The notes beneath the pieces are model-generated. The model did not search any database. It was not told the DNA's origin and saw only the letters and a list, made by a program, of their open reading frames with translations. Below are positions 15,877 to 23,823 of a DNA stretch of 64,000 nucleotides, one piece after another. Every line of letters starts with the position of its first letter. The stretch's first letter is position 1. The position numbers and the translations under genes are program-made. This stretch comes from Armatimonadota bacterium (GTDB taxonomy: Bacteria; Armatimonadota; Fimbriimonadia; Fimbriimonadales; Fimbriimonadaceae), in the NCBI GenBank assembly GCA_018268315.1, contig JAFDWU010000002.1, positions 186,001 to 250,000 on the forward strand. The letters are read 5' to 3'.

Positions 15877-17377
15877 TCTCGCGATCCTGCAGCGATTGCA
15901 GGAAGTTATCGAACTTCAACGTCAAGCCGATACGGTAATCGCTGGGCTGCTTCCGATACCGAACAAACAACTCAACGCAGCCAATGCCCTGGGTGATCAT
16001 GTATTCGCGGTCGTACCACTGCCTGCTGTCCGTGTCGAACTTGTGAATCAGGCTGAAGTGCGTCTCGCCAAAATCCAAGTCTCCACGAAGGGCAAAGTAG
16101 TGACTCCGTTCAAGCGCATCGATTGGGAATTGAGCCGTGCCGGATTGAACCCCAACGGTGTAAGCCCCTGAGAACCTCAAGAAATTCACCGGCTCCGCGA
16201 AGACGCCTGCCTGACCCTGAGCCCAGCCTGAAGTGGACTCCCCCACATAGCCTGCCACGTCGCCGCGGGCGATCAAGCTCGTGTACGGAATCAAATCCAT
16301 CGGCTTGGTGGCGATGGAAACAAACGCTTGGCCCTGATTCTTGAACGAGCCGCGATCTCGACGCACCGAGTGGGCGCGAAACTGGAAGTTGGTCCCCAGC
16401 CCCAAGATGGTGTGCCCAAACTCGTAATCGACATCAAGCGCCTTGGAGTAGGTGTGGCCGGGGTCGCGGTCGGCAGCATTCCGGTTGTACGTGAAGCCCG
16501 CCGAAACCGAGTTGCGGGTATCAAACATCACGCGGTTGGAATCACGCGGGCCCTTCACGCTCACATCCTCAAAATAGTTGCCTCCCTGCCGCTCGTCCAG
16601 GTCGCTGCGAGGAGTGATCGCCAACCTGCCGGCTTTGCCTTTTAGAAGCGAATCGGTGACCACCAGGCCATATGTCGGGTACTCGCGTTTGAATAGATTG
16701 AAGGCGCTGAAAATGCTTGTGTGCGGGTTGATGAGGAAGGTGTTCGCCCATGTAATCCCCAAGCCACTTCCCTGCCGAGTGGTAAACGAAGGCGGGTTGA
16801 AGCCGGTCTCGCGAGGGTCGAGCGAGAAGCTAGTCTTAGGCACCTTCAGAACCTGCTCGCCAAATATCTTTAGGGACACTCCGTGAAGGTCGGCGCGACG
16901 ACCAGGATAAACGCGCGCACTTTCCGCGTTGATTTGATAAACAGGCCGTTTCAGCGAACAGTTGGTGCCACTCGTGCCAATGAAATCCCAGTGGGAGGGC
17001 GAAATATAAACCGTTTGAGCGGAGACCTTCAGATTCCCACCGTGCATATTCGCGTTGGTAAGGATGCCGGTCTTATCCTTCCAATTGAACTGAAGTCTGT
17101 CGCCGGTGGCCTGGCCAATCGGGTCGTTGAGAGTCACATGCCCCACCGCTTCGCCGTACGATTTCGTGGGATCTAGGTGCAGCGTTAGCTGATCGCATTC
17201 CAGAGTAGTGGGACCGAATATGGCCTTGACGCCGCCATCAAACACCACGAGTTGTTCAGCGGGCTTAGAGAGTTGGTGATGGAATTCGACGGTGAGTTGG
17301 CCCGGATACTCAATGTGCTTTCGCTGCATTGGGGGAGCGCCCGCCAACAAGGTTACGGCAAGGGCGGTTTTCACCAT
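15863..17377 (-). CDS. LptD-like outer-membrane assembly protein
   Basis: An exported 504-residue protein. It has a short signal peptide (MVKTALAVTLLAGA), an OstA/LptA-like beta-jellyroll (about 25-150: AIFGPTTLECDQLTLHLD, GDRLQFNWKDKTGILTNA, VSAQTVYISP), then a long beta-barrel-like region with alternating aromatic strands up to a final strand YRIGLTLKFDNF. This is the plan of LptD/OstA proteins, which insert LPS or other lipids into the outer membrane, though it is shorter than the roughly 780-residue LptD of E. coli. The ATG at 17377 is preferred because the signal peptide begins there and TACACT lies 8 nt upstream; an ATG at 17422 adds 15 residues. It supports a diderm envelope. Confidence 0.65.
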   Translation of the reverse strand: MVKTALAVTLLAGAPPMQRKHIEYPGQLTVEFHHQLSKPAEQLVVFDGGVKAIFGPTTLECDQLTLHLDPTKSYGEAVGHVTLNDPIGQATGDRLQFNWKDKTGILTNANMHGGNLKVSAQTVYISPSHWDFIGTSGTNCSLKRPVYQINAESARVYPGRRADLHGVSLKIFGEQVLKVPKTSFSLDPRETGFNPPSFTTRQGSGLGITWANTFLINPHTSIFSAFNLFKREYPTYGLVVTDSLLKGKAGRLAITPRSDLDERQGGNYFEDVSVKGPRDSNRVMFDTRNSVSAGFTYNRNAADRDPGHTYSKALDVDYEFGHTILGLGTNFQFRAHSVRRDRGSFKNQGQAFVSIATKPMDLIPYTSLIARGDVAGYVGESTSGWAQGQAGVFAEPVNFLRFSGAYTVGVQSGTAQFPIDALERSHYFALRGDLDFGETHFSLIHKFDTDSRQWYDREYMITQGIGCVELFVRYRKQPSDYRIGLTLKFDNFLQSLQDREIKRP

Positions 17378-17385
17378 CAAAGGAC

Positions 17386-17412
17386 AGTGTACCGATGCGA
17401 ACCAGGTAGGCT
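17386..17412. promoter_or_regulatory. Divergent candidate -10 boxes for the LptD-like and RAYT-like genes
   Basis: TACACT on the minus strand (17386-17391) is 8 nt before the ATG at 17377. TAGGCT on the plus strand (17407-17412) is 8 nt before the ATG at 17421. Both fit leaderless starts of two genes diverging from a gap of about 43 nt. Confidence 0.4.
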
Positions 17413-17420
17413 GAATCTGC

Positions 17421-17891
17421 ATGCCGTTCAAGAACTTTCGTATGTGGCGAAAGCGGCTGCCTCACTGGCGCGCCGATGATGAGACGTATTACGTCACCTT
17501 TCGTCACCGTCGCCCGCTAGACTCCGCCGAGCGCCTGCTTCTGTTTCGCGCCCTGCTGAATCCGGATGGCCGCCGCTGGAACATCCTCATTTTGTGCGTT
17601 CTGCCAGAGAATACTGAGATTCTGTTCACCGTCACCGAGAAGTCGCCCGGCGTGCCCTACGAGCTTTCCGATATCGTGGAGAAGGCGAAGGACAAAGCGG
17701 GGCGGAAGATCATCAAGGCGACCGGCGAGCGGTTCACCCCGTTCTACACCGAGAGCTACGACCGCATCGTTCGGGACGAGGCGGAGTTAGACGAGCGCTG
17801 GCAGGCGATTCTGGACGCGCCAGTGAGTGAAGCGCTATGCGAATCACCGGAGGATTACAACGAGCTTTGGGTGGTCGACGCCCCGCGCTAA
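17421..17891 (+). CDS. REP-associated tyrosine transposase (RAYT)-like protein without HUH or Tyr
   Basis: This 156-residue protein follows the layout of Y1/IS200-like RAYT proteins: RRLPHW-like start (KRLPHWRADDETYYVTFRHR, 11-30), the central strand, and the C-terminal FDRIIRDE-type block, here YDRIVRDEAELDERWQAILD (113-132), then SPEDYNELW. At the metal-binding strand, where active members have MPNHVHLL, it reads LPENTEIL (61-68), so both HUH histidines are gone. The helix that should carry the nucleophilic tyrosine (about 86-100, EKAKDKAGRKIIKAT) has none. It cannot act as a transposase by the known mechanism, yet the frame is intact and clean, suggesting a domesticated DNA- or RNA-binding role. 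A related tail lies at 18922-18964. Confidence 0.7.
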   Translation: MPFKNFRMWRKRLPHWRADDETYYVTFRHRRPLDSAERLLLFRALLNPDGRRWNILILCVLPENTEILFTVTEKSPGVPYELSDIVEKAKDKAGRKIIKATGERFTPFYTESYDRIVRDEAELDERWQAILDAPVSEALCESPEDYNELWVVDAPR

Positions 17892-18112
17892 GCGCATTGT
17901 GTTTTGCAGCCTCTATCGTAGTAACTACCTTAGACAGCGTTCATTTCAGAAGAATCTTCACCGCGAGCACCAAGCGGAAGCAAGATTTCTCCAAGACTCC
18001 GCACCCTTAAAAGACTATGGTTTGAGAGCGCGCGCCACAAGGATATTCTCCAATTTAGTACAGTGAAACCAAGCATGAGCCAGTTCACAACGTTACAGGT
18101 GGGTTTCAGTAC
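17892..18112. other. AT-richer spacer, no gene seen
   Basis: About 220 nt with base composition visibly lower in G+C than both sides and no convincing reading frame. AGGTGG near 18098 precedes the TTG start of the next gene. It may be part of an inserted segment that ends at the repeat at 18922. Confidence 0.5.
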
Positions 18113-18874
18113 TTGAAACTCCCATTCTTCCTTCTTATCTTGCTATCTGTTCCCTGCGCTTCAAAGGCTCAAGCGAGCAGGATTCCAAAAGAGCATTTGA
18201 AAGCCCCAAGTCGCTCGGGTGATGTACAGGTCAAGAGACTTCAAAAGGAACGCTTAAGGTTCCTGTCCGCAATTGCCCCCAACTTCCGGGGAGTTGTGCC
18301 GATTGTTGATGGCGTACAAGTCCTTTTTCCGTTTTGCGAAAGCAATACAGCGTACGTCATTGTCGTCGATAACACCTATATTCGCCCCGTACAGCCAGCT
18401 GTCTACTGCTTTGATCACCGTGGTAGTGGGTACACACTTCGATACAAGGCGCCGCTGAGCGAAGAGGACAACGAACATCCGAAGGAACGTTCCTTCGTGA
18501 GCGTCTTGAACTACGTTCTTTACTGTGAGAGCACTTTTTTGAAACCACATCTCGGCTTAAGGTCCGCCGTGAGACGCGACCTAGCAAGGAACCAGAGGCT
18601 GGTTGAATACTGCTTTAATCATTGGAACGGGTTCCTAAGAGTTCGAAGCGTTGAAATCCCATTGCCAGAAGGCAAGGAAGAGTTCCGTTATCATGCAGAT
18701 AACTACACAATCGGGGACCCGCGATGGCCGCAGCAAGAACCGAGAACATTCGGTTCTTTCGGTTTGCCCCTTAACGCGCTTGAAACACTGAAACTGACGG
18801 GAAAGCTGTACTTACCTGATCAGGTTAAGCCCCTCCTCGGACCTGCCGCTTCTGATTACCCATCAAGCGATTGA
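18113..18874 (+). CDS. Secreted protein of unknown function
   Basis: A 253-residue protein with an N-terminal signal peptide (KLPFFLLILLSVPCASKAQA, cleavage near residue 21). The mature part has no recognised domain; it holds several cysteines (FPFCESN, VYCFDHRG, LYCESTF, EYCFNHW) that could form disulfides. The only plausible start is TTG 18113, preceded by AGGTGG at about 9 nt. Codon use and composition are more AT-rich than in the surrounding genes, suggesting recent arrival. It sits between the RAYT-like gene and a 43-nt copy of that gene's 3' end, so it may be cargo of a past insertion or recombination event. Confidence 0.6.
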   Translation: MKLPFFLLILLSVPCASKAQASRIPKEHLKAPSRSGDVQVKRLQKERLRFLSAIAPNFRGVVPIVDGVQVLFPFCESNTAYVIVVDNTYIRPVQPAVYCFDHRGSGYTLRYKAPLSEEDNEHPKERSFVSVLNYVLYCESTFLKPHLGLRSAVRRDLARNQRLVEYCFNHWNGFLRVRSVEIPLPEGKEEFRYHADNYTIGDPRWPQQEPRTFGSFGLPLNALETLKLTGKLYLPDQVKPLLGPAASDYPSSD

Positions 18875-18921
18875 CCAAAGGCGTTGTCTCACTTTGCAAG
18901 CGACGAGACATGTTAGTTCGC

Positions 18922-18964
18922 GGACGATTACAATGAGCTGCGGGTGGTCGACGCTCCGCGTTAA
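18922..18964 (+). pseudogene. 3' remnant of a second RAYT-like gene
   Basis: 43 nt match the end of the RAYT-like gene (17849-17891) at 37 positions, by eye. The remnant reads DDYNELRVVDAPR-stop in frame, against EDYNELWVVDAPR-stop. Four of the six differences are silent or within a codon that keeps chemistry, so this looks like the tail of a diverged paralogue rather than a fresh duplication. Confidence 0.7.
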
Positions 18965-18977
18965 GACCTCTGTGCGG

Positions 18978-19991
18978 CTAGCGCGGCAGAGCCGCGTTCG
19001 GAAACACGTCCAGCCCGAAATCGTCCCGCTCGCCGCGAGCAAGCCGTAGCGACCCCGCGATCCCGATCATGGCCGCGTTGTCGGTGCAAAGATCAAAAGC
19101 AGGAACCGAAAACGCCAGCCCCATCCGAGCTGCCTCCGCGCCAAGCTCGGCGCGAAGCGCCTCGTTGGCGGCAACGCCCCCAACCAGCGCAATAGAAGCC
19201 GCCGAGAAGCGCTCCGCCGCCCGCGCGGTCCTCTCTACAAGCACCGAGACAATCGCCCGCTGCAAGCTCGCCGCCGCATCCGGCACGCTGATTGCAGACC
19301 CGTGGGTCTCCACCAGCCGCCGCATCGCAGTCTTGAGACCGCTGAAGCTGAAATCCAAGGTATCGCCCGAGAGCCCCTTCGGCAGCGGATAGCGCCCCGC
19401 CGAACCCGAGCGAGCCGCTTCCTGAATCGCCCTGCCCCCGGGATATCCCAACCCCAGCAGCCGAGAGCCCTTATCGAACGCCTCACCGGCGGCATCATCG
19501 ATCGTATGCCCAACCTCCACGTAATCCAGCGGACCCCGAACCAGCACCAGTTCCGTGTGGCCGCCGCTCACCATCAGGGTCAGGCACGGATAGGCGGTGC
19601 GCCCGCCGCCCGCATAGACGCTGCACAAATGCCCCTCCAGATGATTCACGCCAATCAAGGGAATCCCCCAGGCGTAAGCGAGCGATTTCGCCGCCGTGAC
19701 CCCGACGCTTAAAGCCCCAACCAGACCTGGTCGGTTCGTTACAGCGATAGCTCCAAACTCGCGCAGCCCGGATATGGCAAGCGCCTCTTCCAGCACCGGC
19801 AGAATCGCCTCGACATGGGCGCGAGAAGCCGCCTCCGGCACCACGCCGCCCCACTTCTCATGAAGCTCGGCTTGACTGCTCACCACGTTGGCCAGCACCC
19901 GGTCGCCAGAAAGCACCGCCACGCTGGTCTCGTCGCAGCTTGTCTCTATCGCCAGCACCGGGCGAGCAAAGAAAGTTAGGCCGGAGTCCAT
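18978..19991 (-). CDS. tsaD: tRNA N6-adenosine threonylcarbamoyltransferase
   Basis: TsaD (337 residues from this start) transfers the threonylcarbamoyl group to A37 of ANN-decoding tRNAs, with TsaB and TsaE. The ASKHA-fold signature IETSCDETSVAVLS opens the protein, the metal-binding pair is in GVNHLEGHL, and the late GGVAANEALR and CTDNAAMIG blocks are standard. The ATG 19991 is chosen as closest to the conserved start; a GTG at 20012 would add seven residues. The gene overlaps the end of rimI by 16 nt, a pairing common in many phyla. A perfect hairpin CGCGGC-AGA-GCCGCG (18982-18996) lies in its last codons and may help termination. Confidence 0.96.
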   Translation of the reverse strand: MDSGLTFFARPVLAIETSCDETSVAVLSGDRVLANVVSSQAELHEKWGGVVPEAASRAHVEAILPVLEEALAISGLREFGAIAVTNRPGLVGALSVGVTAAKSLAYAWGIPLIGVNHLEGHLCSVYAGGGRTAYPCLTLMVSGGHTELVLVRGPLDYVEVGHTIDDAAGEAFDKGSRLLGLGYPGGRAIQEAARSGSAGRYPLPKGLSGDTLDFSFSGLKTAMRRLVETHGSAISVPDAAASLQRAIVSVLVERTARAAERFSAASIALVGGVAANEALRAELGAEAARMGLAFSVPAFDLCTDNAAMIGIAGSLRLARGERDDFGLDVFPNAALPR

Positions 19992-20455
19992 TTCTCCAGC
20001 TCGTACAGCCACATCACAAGGGCGTCCTCTTTGTTGTCCGGGTAGTACGCCTTGCGCGTGGAGATGGTTTTGTAGCCAAGCGATTCATAAAGCGCGATCG
20101 CCGCCTTGTTTCCCGCTCGCACCTCTAGCGTCGAGCAAAGCATTCCCTTCTCCCGACTGCGGGTCAGAACTTCGATCATCAGCGCGCGGCCGACGCCATG
20201 CCCGCGCGCATCCGGCGCAACCGCGATGGTCGTGATATGAGCCTCGTCGATGACCAGCCAAACCCCGGCGAAGCCGACGATTCTGTCTCCCGCAAAAGCA
20301 ACAAGGAAGATGCCGTTCTCATGGTTGATTTCGTTCTGAAACGCCCGCTCGCTCCATGGCGAGCCATTGCTGACCTTCTCAATCTCCAGCACTCGCGGGA
20401 TATGCTCTAGCTTGATAGGTTCAAAACGGATGAACCCCAACGATTCTTTGGCCAT
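19976..20455 (-). CDS. rimI: Ribosomal-protein-alanine N-acetyltransferase
   Basis: A 159-residue GNAT acetyltransferase of the RimI type, which acetylates the N-terminal alanine of ribosomal protein S18. The acetyl-CoA loop is DARGHGVGRALM; the substrate segment PWSERAFQNEI (W34, E36) and the C-terminal NKAAIALYESLGYKTISTRKAYY are typical of RimI. It lies between livF (5-nt gap upstream) and tsaD (overlap), as part of one operon. The tsaD-rimI neighbourhood makes RimI more likely than an unrelated GNAT. Confidence 0.9.
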   Translation of the reverse strand: MAKESLGFIRFEPIKLEHIPRVLEIEKVSNGSPWSERAFQNEINHENGIFLVAFAGDRIVGFAGVWLVIDEAHITTIAVAPDARGHGVGRALMIEVLTRSREKGMLCSTLEVRAGNKAAIALYESLGYKTISTRKAYYPDNKEDALVMWLYELEKWTPA

Positions 20456-20460
20456 CCGAG

Positions 20461-21162
20461 TTAGCCGCCTAGGTAGGCCTCTTTGACCTTCGGATTATCC
20501 AGCAGCGCCTTGCCGGTATCGGTCAGCACCACCGCGCCGGTTTCCAAGCAGTAGGCGCGGTCGGCAATTTCCAGCGCGCGGTGGGCGTTCTGCTCCACTA
20601 TCAGAATCGTGGTGCCCTTATCGTGAAGGTCGCTTACGATGCGGAAGATTTCCATTACCAAGTTCGGCGCGAGGCCCAGGCTCGGCTCATCCAGCAGCAG
20701 TAGCTCGGGGCGCGACATCAGCGCGCGCCCAATCGCCAGCATCTGCTGCTCGCCGCCGCTGAGGGTGCCCGCATTCTGCTTAATCCGTTCTCGCAGGCGC
20801 GGGAATCGGTTTAGCACCTGCTCGATGTCCTCTCCGACCTCGCCATCTTTGCGAGTAAACGCGCCCAGTTGAAGGTTTTCCAGCACCGACATATTGGTGA
20901 AAATGCGCCTTCCTTCCGGCGAATGGCTAATGCCGAGCTTCACGATTTCGTAGGCTGGGCAGCCCACGATATTCTTATCTTTGAACTTGATCGTTCCGCT
21001 TCGCGGACGGATGAGGCCGCTGATCGTGCGAAGCAACGTACTCTTACCAGCCCCGTTGGAGCCAATAATTGCGACGATCTCGCCCTTCTCGACCCGGATC
21101 GAGACCTCTCGTAGAGCCTGGATCGCCCCATAATAAACATTGATGTCGGACAGCTCTAGCAT
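20461..21162 (-). CDS. livF: Branched-chain amino acid ABC transporter ATPase LivF (orphan)
   Basis: A 233-residue ATPase with the LivF pattern: Walker [10 protein letters not shown], the family-specific [19 protein letters not shown], signature [16 protein letters not shown], Walker [14 protein letters not shown]. LivF works with LivG on the LivH/LivM permease to import branched-chain amino acids. None of those partners, nor a binding protein, is present on either side: upstream is the divergent glgP gene and downstream rimI-tsaD. It must pair with components encoded elsewhere. AGGAG lies 6 nt before the ATG, a conventional leadered start. Confidence 0.9.
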   Translation of the reverse strand: MLELSDINVYYGAIQALREVSIRVEKGEIVAIIGSNGAGKSTLLRTISGLIRPRSGTIKFKDKNIVGCPAYEIVKLGISHSPEGRRIFTNMSVLENLQLGAFTRKDGEVGEDIEQVLNRFPRLRERIKQNAGTLSGGEQQMLAIGRALMSRPELLLLDEPSLGLAPNLVMEIFRIVSDLHDKGTTILIVEQNAHRALEIADRAYCLETGAVVLTDTGKALLDNPKVKEAYLGG

Positions 21163-21252
21163 AGATGCTCCTGGCGTTCTACCCGAATCAGCCCAGCCTA
21201 TGCGCTCGTCCCTGCTTTTGTCCCATCTTTCTCAACGCATTCCTCAAGCCTC

Positions 21253-23823
21253 ATGAAACACCCGAAATTTAGCCGTTCGTTTGAAGTGGTCTCCGCCCTT
21301 CCAAAGCAGCTTGAGCCGTTGCGAAAGCTGGCGCACAACTTTCGGTGGACCTGGCATTCCGAAACTCGGGACCTGATTCAGTCGATAGACAAGGACTTGT
21401 GGCGAACCACCGGCCATAACCCAATTCAGCTTCTGGCGGGAATGTCGGAAGAGAAGGTTGAGAAGCTGGTTAAGGACCCCGTGTTCCTTGCAAAGCTCGA
21501 GAGCTGCTCGAAAGATTTAGATAACTACCTCAGCGCCAAGACGTGGTTCGAAACGAACCACAAGGACATGAAGGACAAGATGTCCATCGCCTACTTCTGT
21601 GCGGAGTTTGGCGTTTCCGAATGCCTTCCCATCTACAGCGGCGGCCTTGGCGTCCTTGCCGGCGATCATCTTAAGGCGGCAAGCGATCTTGGGCTGCCCC
21701 TAGTTGCCGTTGGGCTGCTTTACAATCGCGGTTACTTCCGCCAGCGCCTGACGCCAGATGGCTGGCAGACCGAGGTCTATCCTCAATACGATTTCTACCA
21801 ATTCCCGATCCAGCTGGTGCGCGGGCCTGATCAGCAGCCGATCCGGGTTGGCGTCGAGTTCCCGGACCGCATTGTCACCTGCCAGATTTGGCTCACCCAC
21901 GTCGGCCGCATCCCGCTCTACCTGCTGGACAGCAACGTGCTGGAGAATGCGCCGCACGACCAGAGCATCACCGACACGCTGTACGGCGGCGATGAGGAAA
22001 TGCGCATCCGCCAGGAGATGATCCTGGGCATCGGCGGCCTTCGCGCCCTGCGCGCGGTTGGCATTAACCCGACGGTTTGCCACATGAACGAGGGGCACGC
22101 GGCTTTCCTATCCGTGGAGCGAATTCGGCAGACGATGACCGAGAACCAGGTGGATTTCCGCACCGCGCGTCAGGCCATCGTTTCCGGCAACGTCTTCACC
22201 ACCCACACGCCGGTTCCCGCCGGCTTCGACCTGTTCGATAAGGAACTGCTGGAGCGGTACATGGGCAAGATGGTGCAGACCATCGGCATCCCGTTTGAGG
22301 AATTCCTGAAGTTCGGGCGGATTGATAAGGACGACGACGCCGAGAAGTTCAACATGGCGGTGCTCGCGATGGAGACCGCGAACCATGTAAATGGCGTGTC
22401 CAAGCTGCACGCGGCGGTTACCCGCGCGATGTTTGGCGCTCGCTGGCCGGATCACCCCGAAAATGAGGTGCCGATTATGGCGGTGACGAACGGCATCCAC
22501 ACCACCACGTGGGTCTCGCGCCGCATGGAAGACCTCTTCGATGAATATCTAGGCGACGCCTGGCGGCGCGCCCCGCAAGACCCCGCCTCCTGGGCGAAGG
22601 TCGATGCGATTCCCGACGAGGAACTGTGGGCGGTGCGAGAAGTCCAGCGCGGCGACTTCGTTCGCTATGCGCGCAAGCACTTGCAAGCAGATATGGAGCG
22701 CCGCAACATGAGCCGGGCCGATTTCAACCTGCTAGGGCAGGTTCTGGACCCGCGTGTGCTCACCATCGGCTTTGCCCGCCGCTTCGCGACCTACAAGCGA
22801 GCGACGCTGATGATGCGCGACGTTGAGCGGCTGAAGGCGCTGCTTTTCCATTCCGAACGACCCGTGCAGATTGTGATTGCCGGCAAGAGCCACCCGCGCG
22901 ATGGCGGCGGCAAGGGGCTGATCAAAGAGATCATGAGCTTCATCGCCGATGGCGCCCAGGGCCGAATGGTATTCCTTGAGGATTACGACATGCAGCTTGC
23001 CCGCGCCATGGTGCAGGGCGTGGACGTGTGGTTGAACAACCCGCGCAGGCCGATGGAAGCCAGCGGAACCAGCGGCATGAAGGTGGTGCCTAACGGCGGC
23101 CTCAACTGCTCGATCCTCGACGGCTGGTGGGATGAAGGCTACACGCCGGAAGTCGGCTGGGCAATCGGCGGCCGCGAAGATTTGGCGGACGAAGGACAGC
23201 AGGATTGGCTGGACAGCCGCGCGCTTTACGCCCTCATCGAGAATGAGATTTCGCCGAAGTTCTATCACCGGGTGGATAACGGCTTGCCTCGGCTCTGGAT
23301 CAACATGATCAAGGCGTCGATTAAGAACCTTGCGCCAGAGTTCAGCACCGGCCGCATGGTTGCGGATTACACGAACATGTCTTACGTGCCCGCAGCGAAG
23401 GCTTATCTGAACCTCACCGCCGACAGCATGGCGAAGGCGAAACACGCCTTTGCTTGGCGGCAGCGAATTCGCAAGAGCTGGTCTCAAGTGCGGGTGCTGC
23501 ATGTTGAGGACACGGCGGACCTTCAGAACCGCCTTGGCGCGGAGTTCACGATTAAGGCGACCGTGCATATCGATGGCCTTGAGCCTGGTGATGTTCGCGT
23601 TGAAGCCGTATTCGGGCAGATCGGACCGAACCGCGACATCGTTTCTGGCACGCTCGTTCCCCTACAGCACGTCAGAGCCGATGGCGGCAACCACGTGTAC
23701 GAGTGCAAGATCAAGCTATGCGAGGCGGGTTACCGAGGCTACACGGTGCGAATCGTGCCGTATCACGACAGCGTGAATGTAAGCAGCGAGCTTAACCTGA
23801 TTGCATGGCAGCCGACGGTTTAG
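21253..23823 (+). CDS. glgP: Alpha-glucan (glycogen) phosphorylase
   Basis: An 856-residue GT35 phosphorylase of the shorter archaeal/Thermotoga type (TIGR02094), which releases glucose-1-phosphate from glycogen or maltodextrin using PLP. The N-terminal DUF3417 domain is visible (PKQLEPLRKLAHNFRWTW), and the PLP lysine is Lys610 in EASGTSGMKV. The catalytic core segments YFCAEFGVSECLPIYSGGLGVLAGDH (two parts) and FARRFATYKRA are clear. A C-terminal beta-rich domain (about 755-856) follows. It stands alone, so glycogen synthesis genes lie elsewhere. Its stop interlocks with the vWA gene (TTAG, 23820-23823). Confidence 0.95.
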   Translation: MKHPKFSRSFEVVSALPKQLEPLRKLAHNFRWTWHSETRDLIQSIDKDLWRTTGHNPIQLLAGMSEEKVEKLVKDPVFLAKLESCSKDLDNYLSAKTWFETNHKDMKDKMSIAYFCAEFGVSECLPIYSGGLGVLAGDHLKAASDLGLPLVAVGLLYNRGYFRQRLTPDGWQTEVYPQYDFYQFPIQLVRGPDQQPIRVGVEFPDRIVTCQIWLTHVGRIPLYLLDSNVLENAPHDQSITDTLYGGDEEMRIRQEMILGIGGLRALRAVGINPTVCHMNEGHAAFLSVERIRQTMTENQVDFRTARQAIVSGNVFTTHTPVPAGFDLFDKELLERYMGKMVQTIGIPFEEFLKFGRIDKDDDAEKFNMAVLAMETANHVNGVSKLHAAVTRAMFGARWPDHPENEVPIMAVTNGIHTTTWVSRRMEDLFDEYLGDAWRRAPQDPASWAKVDAIPDEELWAVREVQRGDFVRYARKHLQADMERRNMSRADFNLLGQVLDPRVLTIGFARRFATYKRATLMMRDVERLKALLFHSERPVQIVIAGKSHPRDGGGKGLIKEIMSFIADGAQGRMVFLEDYDMQLARAMVQGVDVWLNNPRRPMEASGTSGMKVVPNGGLNCSILDGWWDEGYTPEVGWAIGGREDLADEGQQDWLDSRALYALIENEISPKFYHRVDNGLPRLWINMIKASIKNLAPEFSTGRMVADYTNMSYVPAAKAYLNLTADSMAKAKHAFAWRQRIRKSWSQVRVLHVEDTADLQNRLGAEFTIKATVHIDGLEPGDVRVEAVFGQIGPNRDIVSGTLVPLQHVRADGGNHVYECKIKLCEAGYRGYTVRIVPYHDSVNVSSELNLIAWQPTV

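Noticed and set aside
18982-18996. REP element near the RAYT-like gene
   Set aside because: The hairpin CGCGGC-AGA-GCCGCG is within the last codons of tsaD and I see no second copy, so a REP label is not supported.
20461-21162. Complete branched-chain amino acid import operon
   Set aside because: Only LivF is present; LivG, LivH, LivM and a binding protein are absent on both sides.
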